From Xiphias gladius (taxonomy: Eukaryota; Chordata; Actinopteri; Istiophoriformes; Xiphiidae), in contig NC_053403.1 in the NCBI RefSeq assembly GCF_016859285.1, positions 17,970,448 to 18,034,447 of the forward strand: a stretch of DNA of 64,000 bases, given 5' to 3'. The first letter of the stretch is position 1. Every line of letters begins with the position of its first letter. This document shows, piece by piece, positions 1 through 11,545 of the stretch. Under the pieces are notes generated by a model, which was given only the letters and a program-made list of their open reading frames with translations, did no database searches and was not told where the DNA came from. A program made the position numbers and the translations under genes.

Positions 1-2439
1 TTCCTAACCCACTGAGTATGAAAGACGTATCTGATATGAAGTGTAACCGCACTGGTCATTATGTGCATTGATGGACAATGGGTTGTAGAAATAAGTGGCT
101 TCACAACAAAATAGTTCAGGAAGGCGAAAAAAGTAAAAATTACAATGTAGATGGGGTGAAATAAAGTTGAATCCTTGCTGGGCCCTTACTTCCTCTTTAA
201 TCTTGAATCTTGTGTTTCTCTGCATGTGTAAGGATGTGTGCTTTTTCATAAGCGTGAGCTTTCTGCCTGGCCTTGGGAAGAAGGAGAACACCATTACCAT
301 TCTTCAATATTTAAAGTAATGGGAAGGAGGGAATGGGGGGGTTGTACAGAACAGGAGAGTGTATGCATTTGAGATGACAGCCTCAGGTTGGTCAAGGTCA
401 GGGGAAGAAACTCACCAGCAGAAATATCCTAATCCCCTTTCAAGAATTACCTTTCTATGAGGCCATGCTACACATTTTAGGATTTTTACCTGAATGTGCA
501 GGCTGTGAGCATCACTTGGTTGACAGCCAGAGGGGGTCTGGCTAAAGAGTAAAAGAGAGCACATTTCCTTTGTGCTACATATTTAATAAGGCTAAGCATG
601 CAGGGAATTACTTTGCCTTTAACTCCCACATTTCCTTTCAGAATGACCCTTTTACTTGTGCGGCAGCCAACCTTTCATTTTGCACATTCCTCTTCACGCA
701 TTATCGGAAACATACCCATTCTAATGCAGGTCATATGCCTGACTTTTCTGCCGTGGCACCTTTTTCATTGTCAGTAATTTGGTTTCGGTAGAGGGGTTTG
801 TATGCTAGGAATTTATGGAGAGGTATGGGTTCAGCAACCAAGGTCTCCATTACATGTTTGTTGTCATGCTCTGAGGAGAGGCGTACTGTGGAGAGCAAAC
901 CTCTTGCACTAAAAGAGCTGCTTATCAAAGTGTTTTGTGGGAAAAGGAAAGGCACTTAATATATCATAAGTCACAGACTCAAAAAGGGTCTATAAAATAG
1001 GAGTACAAGTGTTTGTGGAACTATATCTCATTCCCAAACCTGACATGAAATTCACAGAATAGCCATACATTACTTTTTTTCAGAGTCCATCTTAAGAACA
1101 ATTTATTATAAAGAATAAATTTATTTCATAGAATTAATGTTTTTTTCTAAATTAAACAAAATAGTAATCTTACAGATAATTTCAGACTGATATCTTAACC
1201 CTGCAAAACATTATGAGAATTTAGGAAATAAAGTAAACCTAAAGGGGCACTCTGCCAATTTTACACTAGAAGTTCAGTTTACTTATCATGAGGACTGCCA
1301 TTCAGGCTGTGAATCAGATGTGAAAGTGAATTACAAACTGGAGGTGTTGTGTTTGAAAGAAGTGGACTTTTCAAGGCAGGGGCAGTCTGATGACCTTTTC
1401 AGATGAGAAGGTATCAGAGTGAAATTAACCTGCATGTGTTCTACAGGTTTGGTTACATAGGGACTACCCGCAGGGATAGCTGTTGAACTGCAGCCGGTGA
1501 GTTAACATTTGACCTGAGAGATAGCCAGGACACGCTACAGCTAGGTAGTCACAACAGCTCCCTGAACTTCTTTCTCCTTCCTCTATACTGTCCTGTTTAC
1601 TCCTCTGAGTATTTTACTCTCAGAATCTTACATAATTTCATTCAATATTTATTTTGTTGAAGGTGAAAAAAAGCTCTCAGAGCTAACGAGCTTGGTAACT
1701 GCTTGCTCAGCTGTTAAAAGGGACAATAAATTCACGCAGATTATTTTAAAGACATTTAAAATTTTGGTGTGAGCAGAGTTGCATTACGGGAAATGAAAGA
1801 TCCAGTGTTTAACCGATTCTGGGGACTAAAAGTCGGGATATCTCTGCAGCCTCTGCAGCTGGTTTTTGACCATTCTGCCTTTAATCTGTCTCATATGAGT
1901 CTTTCAGCTTTACAAAAGTTCAGTGCTGAATCACTGGAGGCACAGGCCTACCACACACAGGCTACACCTTGTTACTGGAATGTACAGTTTTAAATGTCAT
2001 ACTGTCTAAAAGTTTCCTGAAGTACAAAAAGCTGTCAATACAAACAATTACAAATGAGTCTTTCTGGTGATGATGATGATGATGATTGCGGTTTTCTTCA
2101 GGTGTCCACCATAATGAAGATCACGATGATGATGATGCAGCGTGGGAAATATGTATAGGAAATACGTTGGACGCTTGAGCGCGTCTTTGTTGAATTCTTG
2201 TCACACCCACGAACCTTTCAGGCTCCCTCCTCCACAGAACCGCAAAGGTAATTGAGAGGAAACCAAACTGCATTTTAGACATTCCACTTCTACCACACCA
2301 CTTCAAGAGAACGACGTTCACCGTCTCACTCAAACACAATGCAAGCCTCAATGTAATACTATGAAAACAACTGTGTTTCTGCTGCATAGCCCTACTGAAA
2401 TGGGTTTCCATCTAACACTCATACTGCCGGTTTCAAACT
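1..2439. other. Intergenic, no gene recognised
   Basis: No reading frame here resembles a known protein or has splice-supported continuation; open frames are under 100 codons. It holds a diverged repeat (from 1241) and short GAT/ATG triplet runs near 2070-2087 and 2125-2137. Confidence 0.6.
1241..1950 (+). repeat. Diverged, interrupted relative of the TTAA-flanked element at 20362
   Basis: The 5' part (AAAGGGGCACTCTGCCAATTTT at about 1241, then AGTTCAG, and ACAAACTGGAGGTG near 1334) follows the order of 20362-20818. The 3' part (ATCCAGTGTTTAA, AAAGTCGGGATATCTC, GACCATTC, about 1800-1880) matches the later section of that copy. The middle does not align by eye, so it is probably interrupted or badly decayed. 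Confidence 0.5.
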
Positions 2440-2720
2440 ACTTGGCTGCCGTAACCTCCAGAGTCGCACACATGCAGCCACACGGTACATGCAGTCCGTA
2501 TGTGCCATGTACCGCCGCGGCCGCTGCAGGGCGCAGCTCCGTCACTGCAGACTGAAAACAAGTGAGAGCGGAGACGCGCAGACCATCTCCATCCTCCGCA
2601 GTCTCCTTTCTCATCCTGCCCGTCTGACTGACTGGCAGATCACCCCATTGGTCAAACTAACCAACAAACTGACTGGTTGCACCGCTCACAGCACCGGCTA
2701 TTTTTCCATCAGCACGGGGT
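2440..2720 (+). promoter_or_regulatory. Possible mfsd2b promoter and noncoding first exon
   Basis: This is the only GC- and CpG-enriched patch upstream of mfsd2b; it includes a CCGCGGCCGC run near 2514-2523. It ends near a good donor (GGG|GTAAGA, about 2718-2724) that could splice to the acceptor at 3328. A 9-bp inverted repeat (CGGTACATG at 2483-2491, CATGTACCG at 2506-2514) lies inside. Promoter and first exon are inferred from composition and splice-like signals only. Confidence 0.4.
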
Positions 2721-3328
2721 AAGATGGTATTTGTTTTTTCTTCTAGTTTTTTTTTTGTTTGTTTGTTTGTTTGTTTTTTTACATGCTTCAGTGTTCTTAT
2801 CAGGTGTACTGAGTGGTTGTTGATGGAGGCACTTACAGTCATAGTAAGATGAATGCAGACAACAATCTCCTGCAAGGGACATTGACGCATTTTGTGCCCC
2901 TTTTTGCTCTTTCTCAGTCATAACAGCTGTGCAAGCTTGTCAAATACAGCAAGTGACGACAACCTAAATGACTTTTAGTAGGCTATATATTTGAAAAGGG
3001 CGCTTAAGGTATAATGTGTGCATGTGTGTGTGAGTGAGTGTGTGTGAGAGATTTCTTGTTGCATTCCCCTGCATCTTCATTCATCTGTGCTCTTGTGCAT
3101 TGTTCCATTTATATGTGTGTTTTCCAAAGAGCAAGTCTTTGTCTGTGCTCATACATGTGTGTTTATGTGCCTGCATTCTTGTGCTTGTATGTTGCAGTAC
3201 GTGCTTGTCATTCAGTGCATATGTGTGCAGCCTATACGTGTGCGCTTTCTCTGCGCGCGTGTGTGTGTTTGTGTGTGTGTGTGGCACCGCCTTTCTGACT
3301 TTGCCCTTCCCTCCTGGCCTCATTCCAG

Positions 3329-3600
3329 AGCACAACAGCATGTGAATGGCGGCAGAAAGTGGCAGAGTTGTCACAGAGGAGCAGGAGGAGCTCCCAGCCT
3401 CTGGAGCCGTCATTCATGTGCAATACATGCACAACCGGAGTCAGAGCCACATCCAGTTTCAGCCTCTGACCTACACCACCCAGTGGCAGGCTCCTCGCGC
3501 TGTTGCTCACACAAGGAGTCACAGTCACACTCACTTCAACACTGCCTCACACACACAGTCTCAGAAGTACGGCTGTCGCCTCACACACAGTCTCTCAGCC
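3329..3600 (+). other. Probable 5' UTR of mfsd2b, or in-frame N-terminal extension
   Basis: This stretch is open in frame with the mfsd2b start at 3601, beginning with ATG at 3346 directly after a TGA at 3343-3345. A CAG at 3326-3328 could be a splice acceptor. The 85 added residues would be rich in His, Ser and Thr, with no domain I recognise. The 3346 ATG has T at -3, a weak context; 3601 has G at -3. I treat it as 5' UTR. Confidence 0.5.
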
Positions 3601-6600
3601 ATGACCAAGGGAGAGAAGGGAGTGCAGGGCTCTGTGGGGAAGCTCATCAAGCCCACTGAACCGCTGTTCCCCAAAACTCCTCAGCAGGTAAGATCACCTG
3701 TTTTGGTGCTTCTTTTGTATTGCTCTACAGGTTGTTATCATATGTAGTGGCACTAATTTAACTCACATAGCTGTAACCTTTGTTTGGACAACGGCTGTAT
3801 AGTAAGACACTCAACTGAGCTGAAATTTTCAATCCCATCTGGTGTGTTTGCAGCTTAGTTTGGCTGAGAGAGACTTCACATGACTGGATGGAGAGAAAAA
3901 AGATGGAAAGTGTGATCTCTTTAGTTGGTTATCTGTTTGTGATTATTCATCTGCATTGTTTTCCTGTGAATTGTAATCCCAAGATTGTAGATTCAATGCC
4001 TGGAAATTGTTTTCGCTTGAGAAAGGTTCTTCCCATTGATGGGATGACCCGCTTGATGATTGCTTTCTCTTGTCTGATGCTGGCGATATCAGTGGAATTT
4101 GGTAATAGCAACGCTTATAATCACATCCATAATAGGAGGAAAGACAGTGGATAGACAGTAGAAAGGGATGGCTCCCTCAGGTCTGTGAACACTGGTAGAC
4201 TGATTTGACTTTCCTGTCAATTTTTATTTAGATTAACTTTATGAAAGGTACATGGAGATGCCGTTGGTGTGTGATAAGTCTGTAAAGCAGGCAAGCCTCT
4301 TGTGTGTCAGAAGGTGTTTGAATCTGTGTACCAGCTGAAGTACAAGGAGCCATGTCCTCAGATCGATGCTGCTCATATGCATATGGCCTGACATACAGAG
4401 CCATACCAAGCCTTTACATGGTGTATTGTCCCTTTAGGAAGGTAGATACCACACTATGGAGCCAGTGTTACAAATACTGATGTAATGCCATACCATGGCA
4501 GTTAGTCACTCATTTTCTGTTATTGCTACAATGGTTCAGGATGCCCATAAACAGCATTGAATTACCCAGTCTAACCAGTTCTGCAACTGTCTCATTTCTG
4601 CCAAACGTCTTTCTCATATACAGTGGTTTTTTTTTTTTTTTAGAATTGGATTTGACACCTGAGAATTTAAATGTCATGGTGAAGTTGGTTTTGCTGATGA
4701 CCACAGAACTTGATTGATGTGAACACTGGAAAACATAAATTTCCCTGCTACCCTAAATAATTTGAGTTAAATTACCTAAACTTGAATAATTTGTTTAGCT
4801 CATGAACTATTGTAATGTAAAACTCACTGAGTTAAATTCACTGAACTTGAGAAAAGAAGTTAAATAAAGCTCAGATATTAAGTTCATTCTATAACTGTTT
4901 AGTTACCCTGACAATTTTTACAGCCAGATTTGCTTCGTTGTTGCATTAAGTCAATTTGCGCATTTAAAAAAAATCTAAGTGAAGATGCCAGAAATTAAAA
5001 GTTGAAATATTGTAAACAAGTTTTGAAGCTTAGCTTAGGTGGAAAAATTGGTTTATTGAAAAAAGCAAAATGGGACAAAGTGCAAATATGGCAACAGATG
5101 AAAACATCAGATCCATATTTAACTGTACCCCTCCTCAAGATAATACATGGAATAAACATAAATGACACATTTCCATCACATTTTTCACATCATTATCATT
5201 CGTTTGAGATCTGACCAGAATTCTTTTAATTACATCATCTCTTTGCACCCTCTCCTCCTGCAGTAGTTTAACAGCACCCATCTGGTGAATTAGCACCAAC
5301 AACTGCTTATCTCAATGTGCCCAACTTCTAACATGCATGTAAACTGTAGGGGTGGGAGCACATATTCATTTGCATATTCTATCGCTGATTTTCTGGAAAT
5401 TAATTAAAAACTTGCTTTATAGGAATGCCTAAGTGGGGCATAATAGATGAAAGACTTTTCTCTCTTTGTGAATGAGACAAAATGATAGATCCATAGTCAG
5501 TAACGTGTAAACTATTGCGGCTAATTCCACACGATGAGCCTCCCGATCCATCACAAACGTACTTCGAACAGAGCTTTTTCACTCTGACGATATCCATGCG
5601 TGTGGTGCACTTTCAAGAGAATGAATAAATGACCTCCATACAATTATTCACAATCCTGATTTAAATTACTTGCGGTGCAGTTCAGGTATTTTAAATTGTT
5701 TTTCCCTCACCAGTTAAGGATTCATTAACTTTGGAGATTAGTCTTATCTGTCCCCGTCCCTTGCTTGCTGACAGCCTGAACTTTGCAGATGTTCCCTTTA
5801 CTTTGAGCCAGTGTTTCTATATAAGTATGTGTGTGTTGAGATGTGTGTATTAGGTTTTGTTTGTGCATCCAGACAACAGTAGACAGGATATCCTGTTTAT
5901 CCTCTTTGATGATAAAAACCCAGTAATGAAAGATTTAGAGTAAAGAATAAGTGTTTAAAGTGAAAGAGAGAGACAGTGTTGGGTGCACAGAGTACTTTTG
6001 CACATCATCAGTTAAGCAGCATTCTCCAGACACCGAAGACTTTGATTTTTCTCTCCAATTAGAGTTAATTGCAGTGAGAGTGGAAGAAGAGAGAGTTTTG
6101 AAGTCAGAACCGCCACGCAGCCTTTACTTTCCTCTGACCCGCTTGTCTTGCGATTGAATAATTACACACCTCCCTCCCGGTAATTGTCGTTCTCGAACCT
6201 CTCCATGTTTTGATGGGGCGAAAAAAGTAGGAAGAGAAAATGTGAGCCGGATAATAACAGTGTGTCGGTCATGGCTGTGGTTACTTTGGTGATTTCCTTC
6301 TTTCATAAAGCTCTGAGGGGAGCAGCTGCGGGCCAAGCCTGGGCCACTGGATGTGGAGTGACACTGTTTTCTGTGTGTGTGTGTGTTTGACAAAAAAGGT
6401 TGTACAGAAGGGGGAACAGGCAAAAGTGGATATGTGTGCACAGCCTCGGAGACAGTGGTAAATATTGGGCTCCCTAGACCGTGGTGTCTTGTCTTATTCA
6501 TGTGTAGATGAAAGCTTGCCCTTCTCACTAGACACATGTACGTACACACAAATGCACACACAAAGTCTGATGGTTTTAGTAGTGCACGGTGAGGAGAAAC

Positions 6601-9600
6601 TGAGCTGTGGATGATTCTGTGGGTTACCCGTGCTCCTCCGTGTGCCTCAGTGTCTGCACAGATTTACCACAATGCAAACAACTGGCAGGGGGACTCCTTT
6701 TGATCCTCTATTTTACACACACACACACACACACACCACACACACACACTGACACACACACAAATAGATGCACACACTTAAAGCTTGTAGTTGGGAGACA
6801 ATTTTTGTGTTTATTAGTGAGTGGAATTCATGAGATAAATGTTTCACTGTGTAGACATCTTCTACACACATCACAGCAATGATACACAGACAGTGTGATG
6901 TGGTAACACCTTAGGAATTGCTATACTTTTCTGTACATTCCACTGAATCACTGAACTGTTGCAACATGAAGACGAAGACAGAATGTTATTTTTGGAGCCC
7001 TTAAATAGAATTTGAAAGGATTCGGATTATGAACGGGGATTCACTACAGGATTCACTATTTGTGAGTCATAAGTCTGTTCTCATTGCCTAATTTATTTTA
7101 AAGTGACACACCTAATTTCACATTGGTGTGTCTGGGGAGTTTTTCCTGTAATTGTGAGATTGTATGGTGGTTAAATGGTTATGTGACTTGCAAACAATTT
7201 GTGTCAATAAATGCATGACAGTTTTGGAAGCAGTAACCTTATAGTTAGTTTATACTCCAAAAGTAAACAGTTATGTTGTGCGTTTAGTGTCAGCGATCGT
7301 TTTTTCAGTGGTTGGCATCCTTTGTTTACCCCATTTCCCATTCCCACCTGGAATGAGTGTCTTCATAAGAATGATTAGTGTAAAGAAAAGTTAATTTGCT
7401 CATTAGGAGCCGGACCTACAAGGACACCCTTATCCTATTAAATTTTTTCCCCTCTTGTCACCTCTCTTTTCACAGACCGACTTGAGCCAGAAGTTGTCAT
7501 TATGCAGTAAACTGTGTTTCGCCATCGGAGGCGCACCCAAGGAGGTGGCTGCCAGTGCTACAGCCTTCTTCCTGCAAATCTACCTGCTTGATGTCGCTCA
7601 GGTAATGTGTTTAGTTAAAAAGAGAAGGAGAAGGTGTAAGAGAATGTCTGTTGCTTGCATATATGAATAAATGGGTATTGTAGTTTTGTGCCTACAAGTT
7701 TTTTTTTAACTCCAGTCTCTCTGTTCTGCTCTGCAGATCACTGCCTTCCAGGCCTCCATGGTGCTGTTCATTGGTAAAGCCTGGGGCGCAGTGACCGACC
7801 CTGTTGTTGGTTTCTTCATTACAAAGAGCAAATGGACCAAGATTGGCAGACTCATGCCTTGGTGAGCCCACTTCTCACACTATGAAGAAAGCCCCTGTAT
7901 TTCTCCATCATTGCTATTTCTCATGCCTTAGTCCTATTATTCTGTCATTGTTTTTTCCTTACTCCTTTACTTGTTCTTCCTGTGTTTCTACATTTAGATT
8001 TTTTTTGTTGACTCAAAGGCAGAGCTAAGCAGTACTGACAAAATCTGATTCAAAACATCTGAAAACACCCAAATATTGATAATAAGACAGTATTTTAGGG
8101 AAGGACTATTATTGCTCTCAGGTTATTGACACAACCGAAAATTATTGACCATTTAGCTAAAATTTGAAATTAATCAACAAAATTGTATTGTTAACTGTAA
8201 TGCAGCCTTTAAGACAAGAAAAGGATGACATTTAAGCACTTACAATAATGCGAATACAGGTTGCATGTTGGGGTGTTGCTCAGCTCTACTCCCAAGTTAT
8301 CTAAGGACCCCCTGAGAATGGAATTTATGTTTGTTTATTTATTTAAGCTAATAACCTAGGTCAAAATTATCCTCCTCTCCTTTGTGAACACATGGTAAAG
8401 TGCTGCGGTTGACACACAGGTAAGCTGTCTGTAATTTGTCGACAGATTATGAAACATGTTTTGGTTTGGCCCCACTCCCTCAGACATAATGATGGCCACT
8501 ACATGATGCTAATGTTTGTGTGAAAACTCAACAAAAACAAGCCATGTGCTCCAGTTTCAAATGGTTTTGAAATTGTTCTCAGCCTGTGCCTCTTACCTGA
8601 GGATTGTGCTGCATAAACAGCTATTTTGCATTAATTACACTGTTCCCGACACTCCCTCTGATGAGCTACACATACTGTATGCGTCAAGGGTGTGGGCCGT
8701 TTTTTTGCCTTTTGATGTCAGAGAACAATTCCGTAGTCAAGAAGGTCGATCATCTTTCCTTCATAGATCTTCTGCTACCGTGTAGCTCTCTGACATTTTA
8801 TTACATTAATGCAACACCTCCTCTAACTTTTGCGAATCATCCAGCTTTCTTCTTCTTTGTTTGAAAGATATCTCCCAGTATCTCATGATCTTTAAGAGCA
8901 AGTGCAGCTTACTTTGTGACTCTATAATTGTGGATTATTTGAGGCTGTTACCAGCATTTCCATTAATCACCATTTTCAAAGATGATCTTATAATCGGCTG
9001 TCTATGTGTTTGTGTGCAATATATGTCTTTTGAAGACACTAGCTTGACATTTACTGTAATTACACAGCCAGTATCTAATGCCTACTGCATTATAAACCAT
9101 AGATTACACACAAGCTGACATGGCTGGAGGGGAACCAAGTCCGCTGTGGCCAGCCAGCCGCGCTCAGTAGTGGACAGATGCTGATGATTGTTAAATCAAC
9201 TTTGATTACCCCCGGGAAACTTTAGGTGTGTGGGTGTTCTTGCTTGTGTTTGTCCATGTCAATACTTTGTATGGTATATGAGGGTATTTTAAACGTGTAT
9301 TCATCAGTGTTTGTGATGAGAGTGCAAGCCACTCCCTTCATTTTTACTCCTGTGGAAAGTCCCCTCTACCCATCAAGCAGGAAGTCCTTTTCCGTTTCTG
9401 ACTGTCACATCCACAGCGAGACACATAGCGATTTGTATCTTTGCCCTGAGTTCTTTAGGATGAAGTCATTTGGCCCAGCATGCCCCCTTGGGTTTTGCAA
9501 TGTTTATTATTCTGTGGTTGTAGTCAGGCACCATCCCAGTGGCAAGTAGAACTTTGAGAAAGATTGTCTCAGTTAAAGAAAGACAATGTGAAAGTGAGGG

Positions 9601-11487
9601 TATATCAGTTGTGGAAGAAGTACTCCCTTACTTAAAAAAATGAAAAAAAAAAATACTCCATTACAAGTAAAATTTAAAGTAAGGTAAGGAAGTATTAACA
9701 GTAAAAGTGAAACTTACCCTATGACTGATAAATCATTATAGAGTATGATACATTATTAGATTCTTAATAAATGTGTCAATGCATTAGTAGTATTTTACTG
9801 TTGTGGCTGGTCCAGATGCAGCTACTTTTAACTACTTTATACAGTTAGTTTAATCAAGTGGTTCCCAGATGATTAATGAGAAAAGAAAAACAAAAACAAA
9901 CAAAAACAAAGTTCTCCTTCACAAATCTGTTTTCACTTTTTGGAATTTTTCTGTACTAGCTGATATTTTCTTTTTTTTTCTTTTTAAAAAAATCCTGGAT
10001 AACTTTACTTCTTTTGGTGTCTAACACCTATGGACAGGGGCCCCAATTAGATGCTGCTCTTTCGGAAGGGGTCAGAAGCCAAAAAGGTTGGGAACCACTG
10101 GTTTAATCTTGAACAATGTTAAATAATAGACTGTATTTTATGAGTTTATACTATGTTTTTAAATGTAAAATCTTGAAGAGGAAGTGCACTGATTTTTTGC
10201 ACTGAGTTTATTCATAGGTCTATGGGATCACTACTGCATATGTGAAAAATTTGTGTAAAGCCTTTTGTGGCTCCAGAGACAGTTGCACTGTGGGTAATGT
10301 AGACACCAATTTATTACAAGGAAGAAAAATGTGCGGAATATAAAAGACAATACCTCTGGTTTTATGCATTGATTGTGGCTGTCCCTCCTGTAATTTGGAA
10401 AGTAGTAACCAAAGCTGTCAAATTAATGCGTTTTCCTCTGCATTGTAGTGGAGTAGAAATAGCATAAAATGGAAATACTCAAGTAAAGTATCTACAAGTG
10501 TCTTAAGTAAAGTGTACTTACCAGAAGTACAGTACTTGAGTAAACATAGTTAGTTACTTTCCACCACTGGGGTATGAACACTACTAAACCCAAAATTAAC
10601 CAAGAAGGCACACCCTCACCTACCAGACCTCTTATAAATCCCCTCTGTTCCACTGCACATCATCTAATTAACATGCTGTAGGTGTCCCTAACAAGTCAGT
10701 GAGGAGAGAATTCTAAGTGCCAGCCTCCTATCAGCTTGCACTGGCTTAATTAAGTGTGCAAATTATTGGGACAGGTGTGAATGTGTATTCATGCATCCCT
10801 GATGTGTGAGAAGGTATGCGAGTGTTTTTGCACACGTGCCTTTGTTGCCTCTCCCTGAACACAGTCATCTTGCAGGAACATTCTAACTGTCCCATTCACC
10901 CGGCCCCGGGGCCCTTTCATTGCTCCCATGACCAAGCGGTCAATACTGCAGCACCAGCGTTGTCAGCCGCCTTTGTTTAAGCAAACAATCAGGAGGAGAG
11001 TGAGGTGGGCGGGCTGGACGATGCTAGAAATGACCGTAACTGGCCTCTCTCTACCTCTTTCTCCCACTTTCTCTCTTTATAATTCACAGTGTAGAGCAGG
11101 TCAGAGGTCAGAGCAACTGCGGGTTTTGTCACAGTCACCTAATTCCATTGGTGCCTTTTTCCTACCTGTAGATGTGCTGGCATTACAGCTGTTCCAGGCT
11201 CTAGACCACATGACAAACAAACTCCATTTGCTTTTTACAGGAAAGGAAGAAGAGGGTGGATGATATATTGGTGTTTGCAGACATGTCATATTGCAGATCA
11301 TCCATAATCTTGCCTTTTTCCCTGCATTTGAAACACACAGCTGTTCATTTTAACCATAATGACACACACCAGTTGTTTACTTATGAATTATACATGGCCC
11401 ATATACTGTATCGCTCCAAGTTCTGAGAAAAAAACACAACGCAGCAGAATTGCTTCATGCTGCGTTTGCTTGAGTGTGTACTACATA

Positions 11488-11545
<58 letters not shown>

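Noticed and set aside
3087-3659. 190-codon plus-strand frame upstream of mfsd2b
   Set aside because: It is made of TG-rich low-complexity sequence and is out of frame with the mfsd2b exon.
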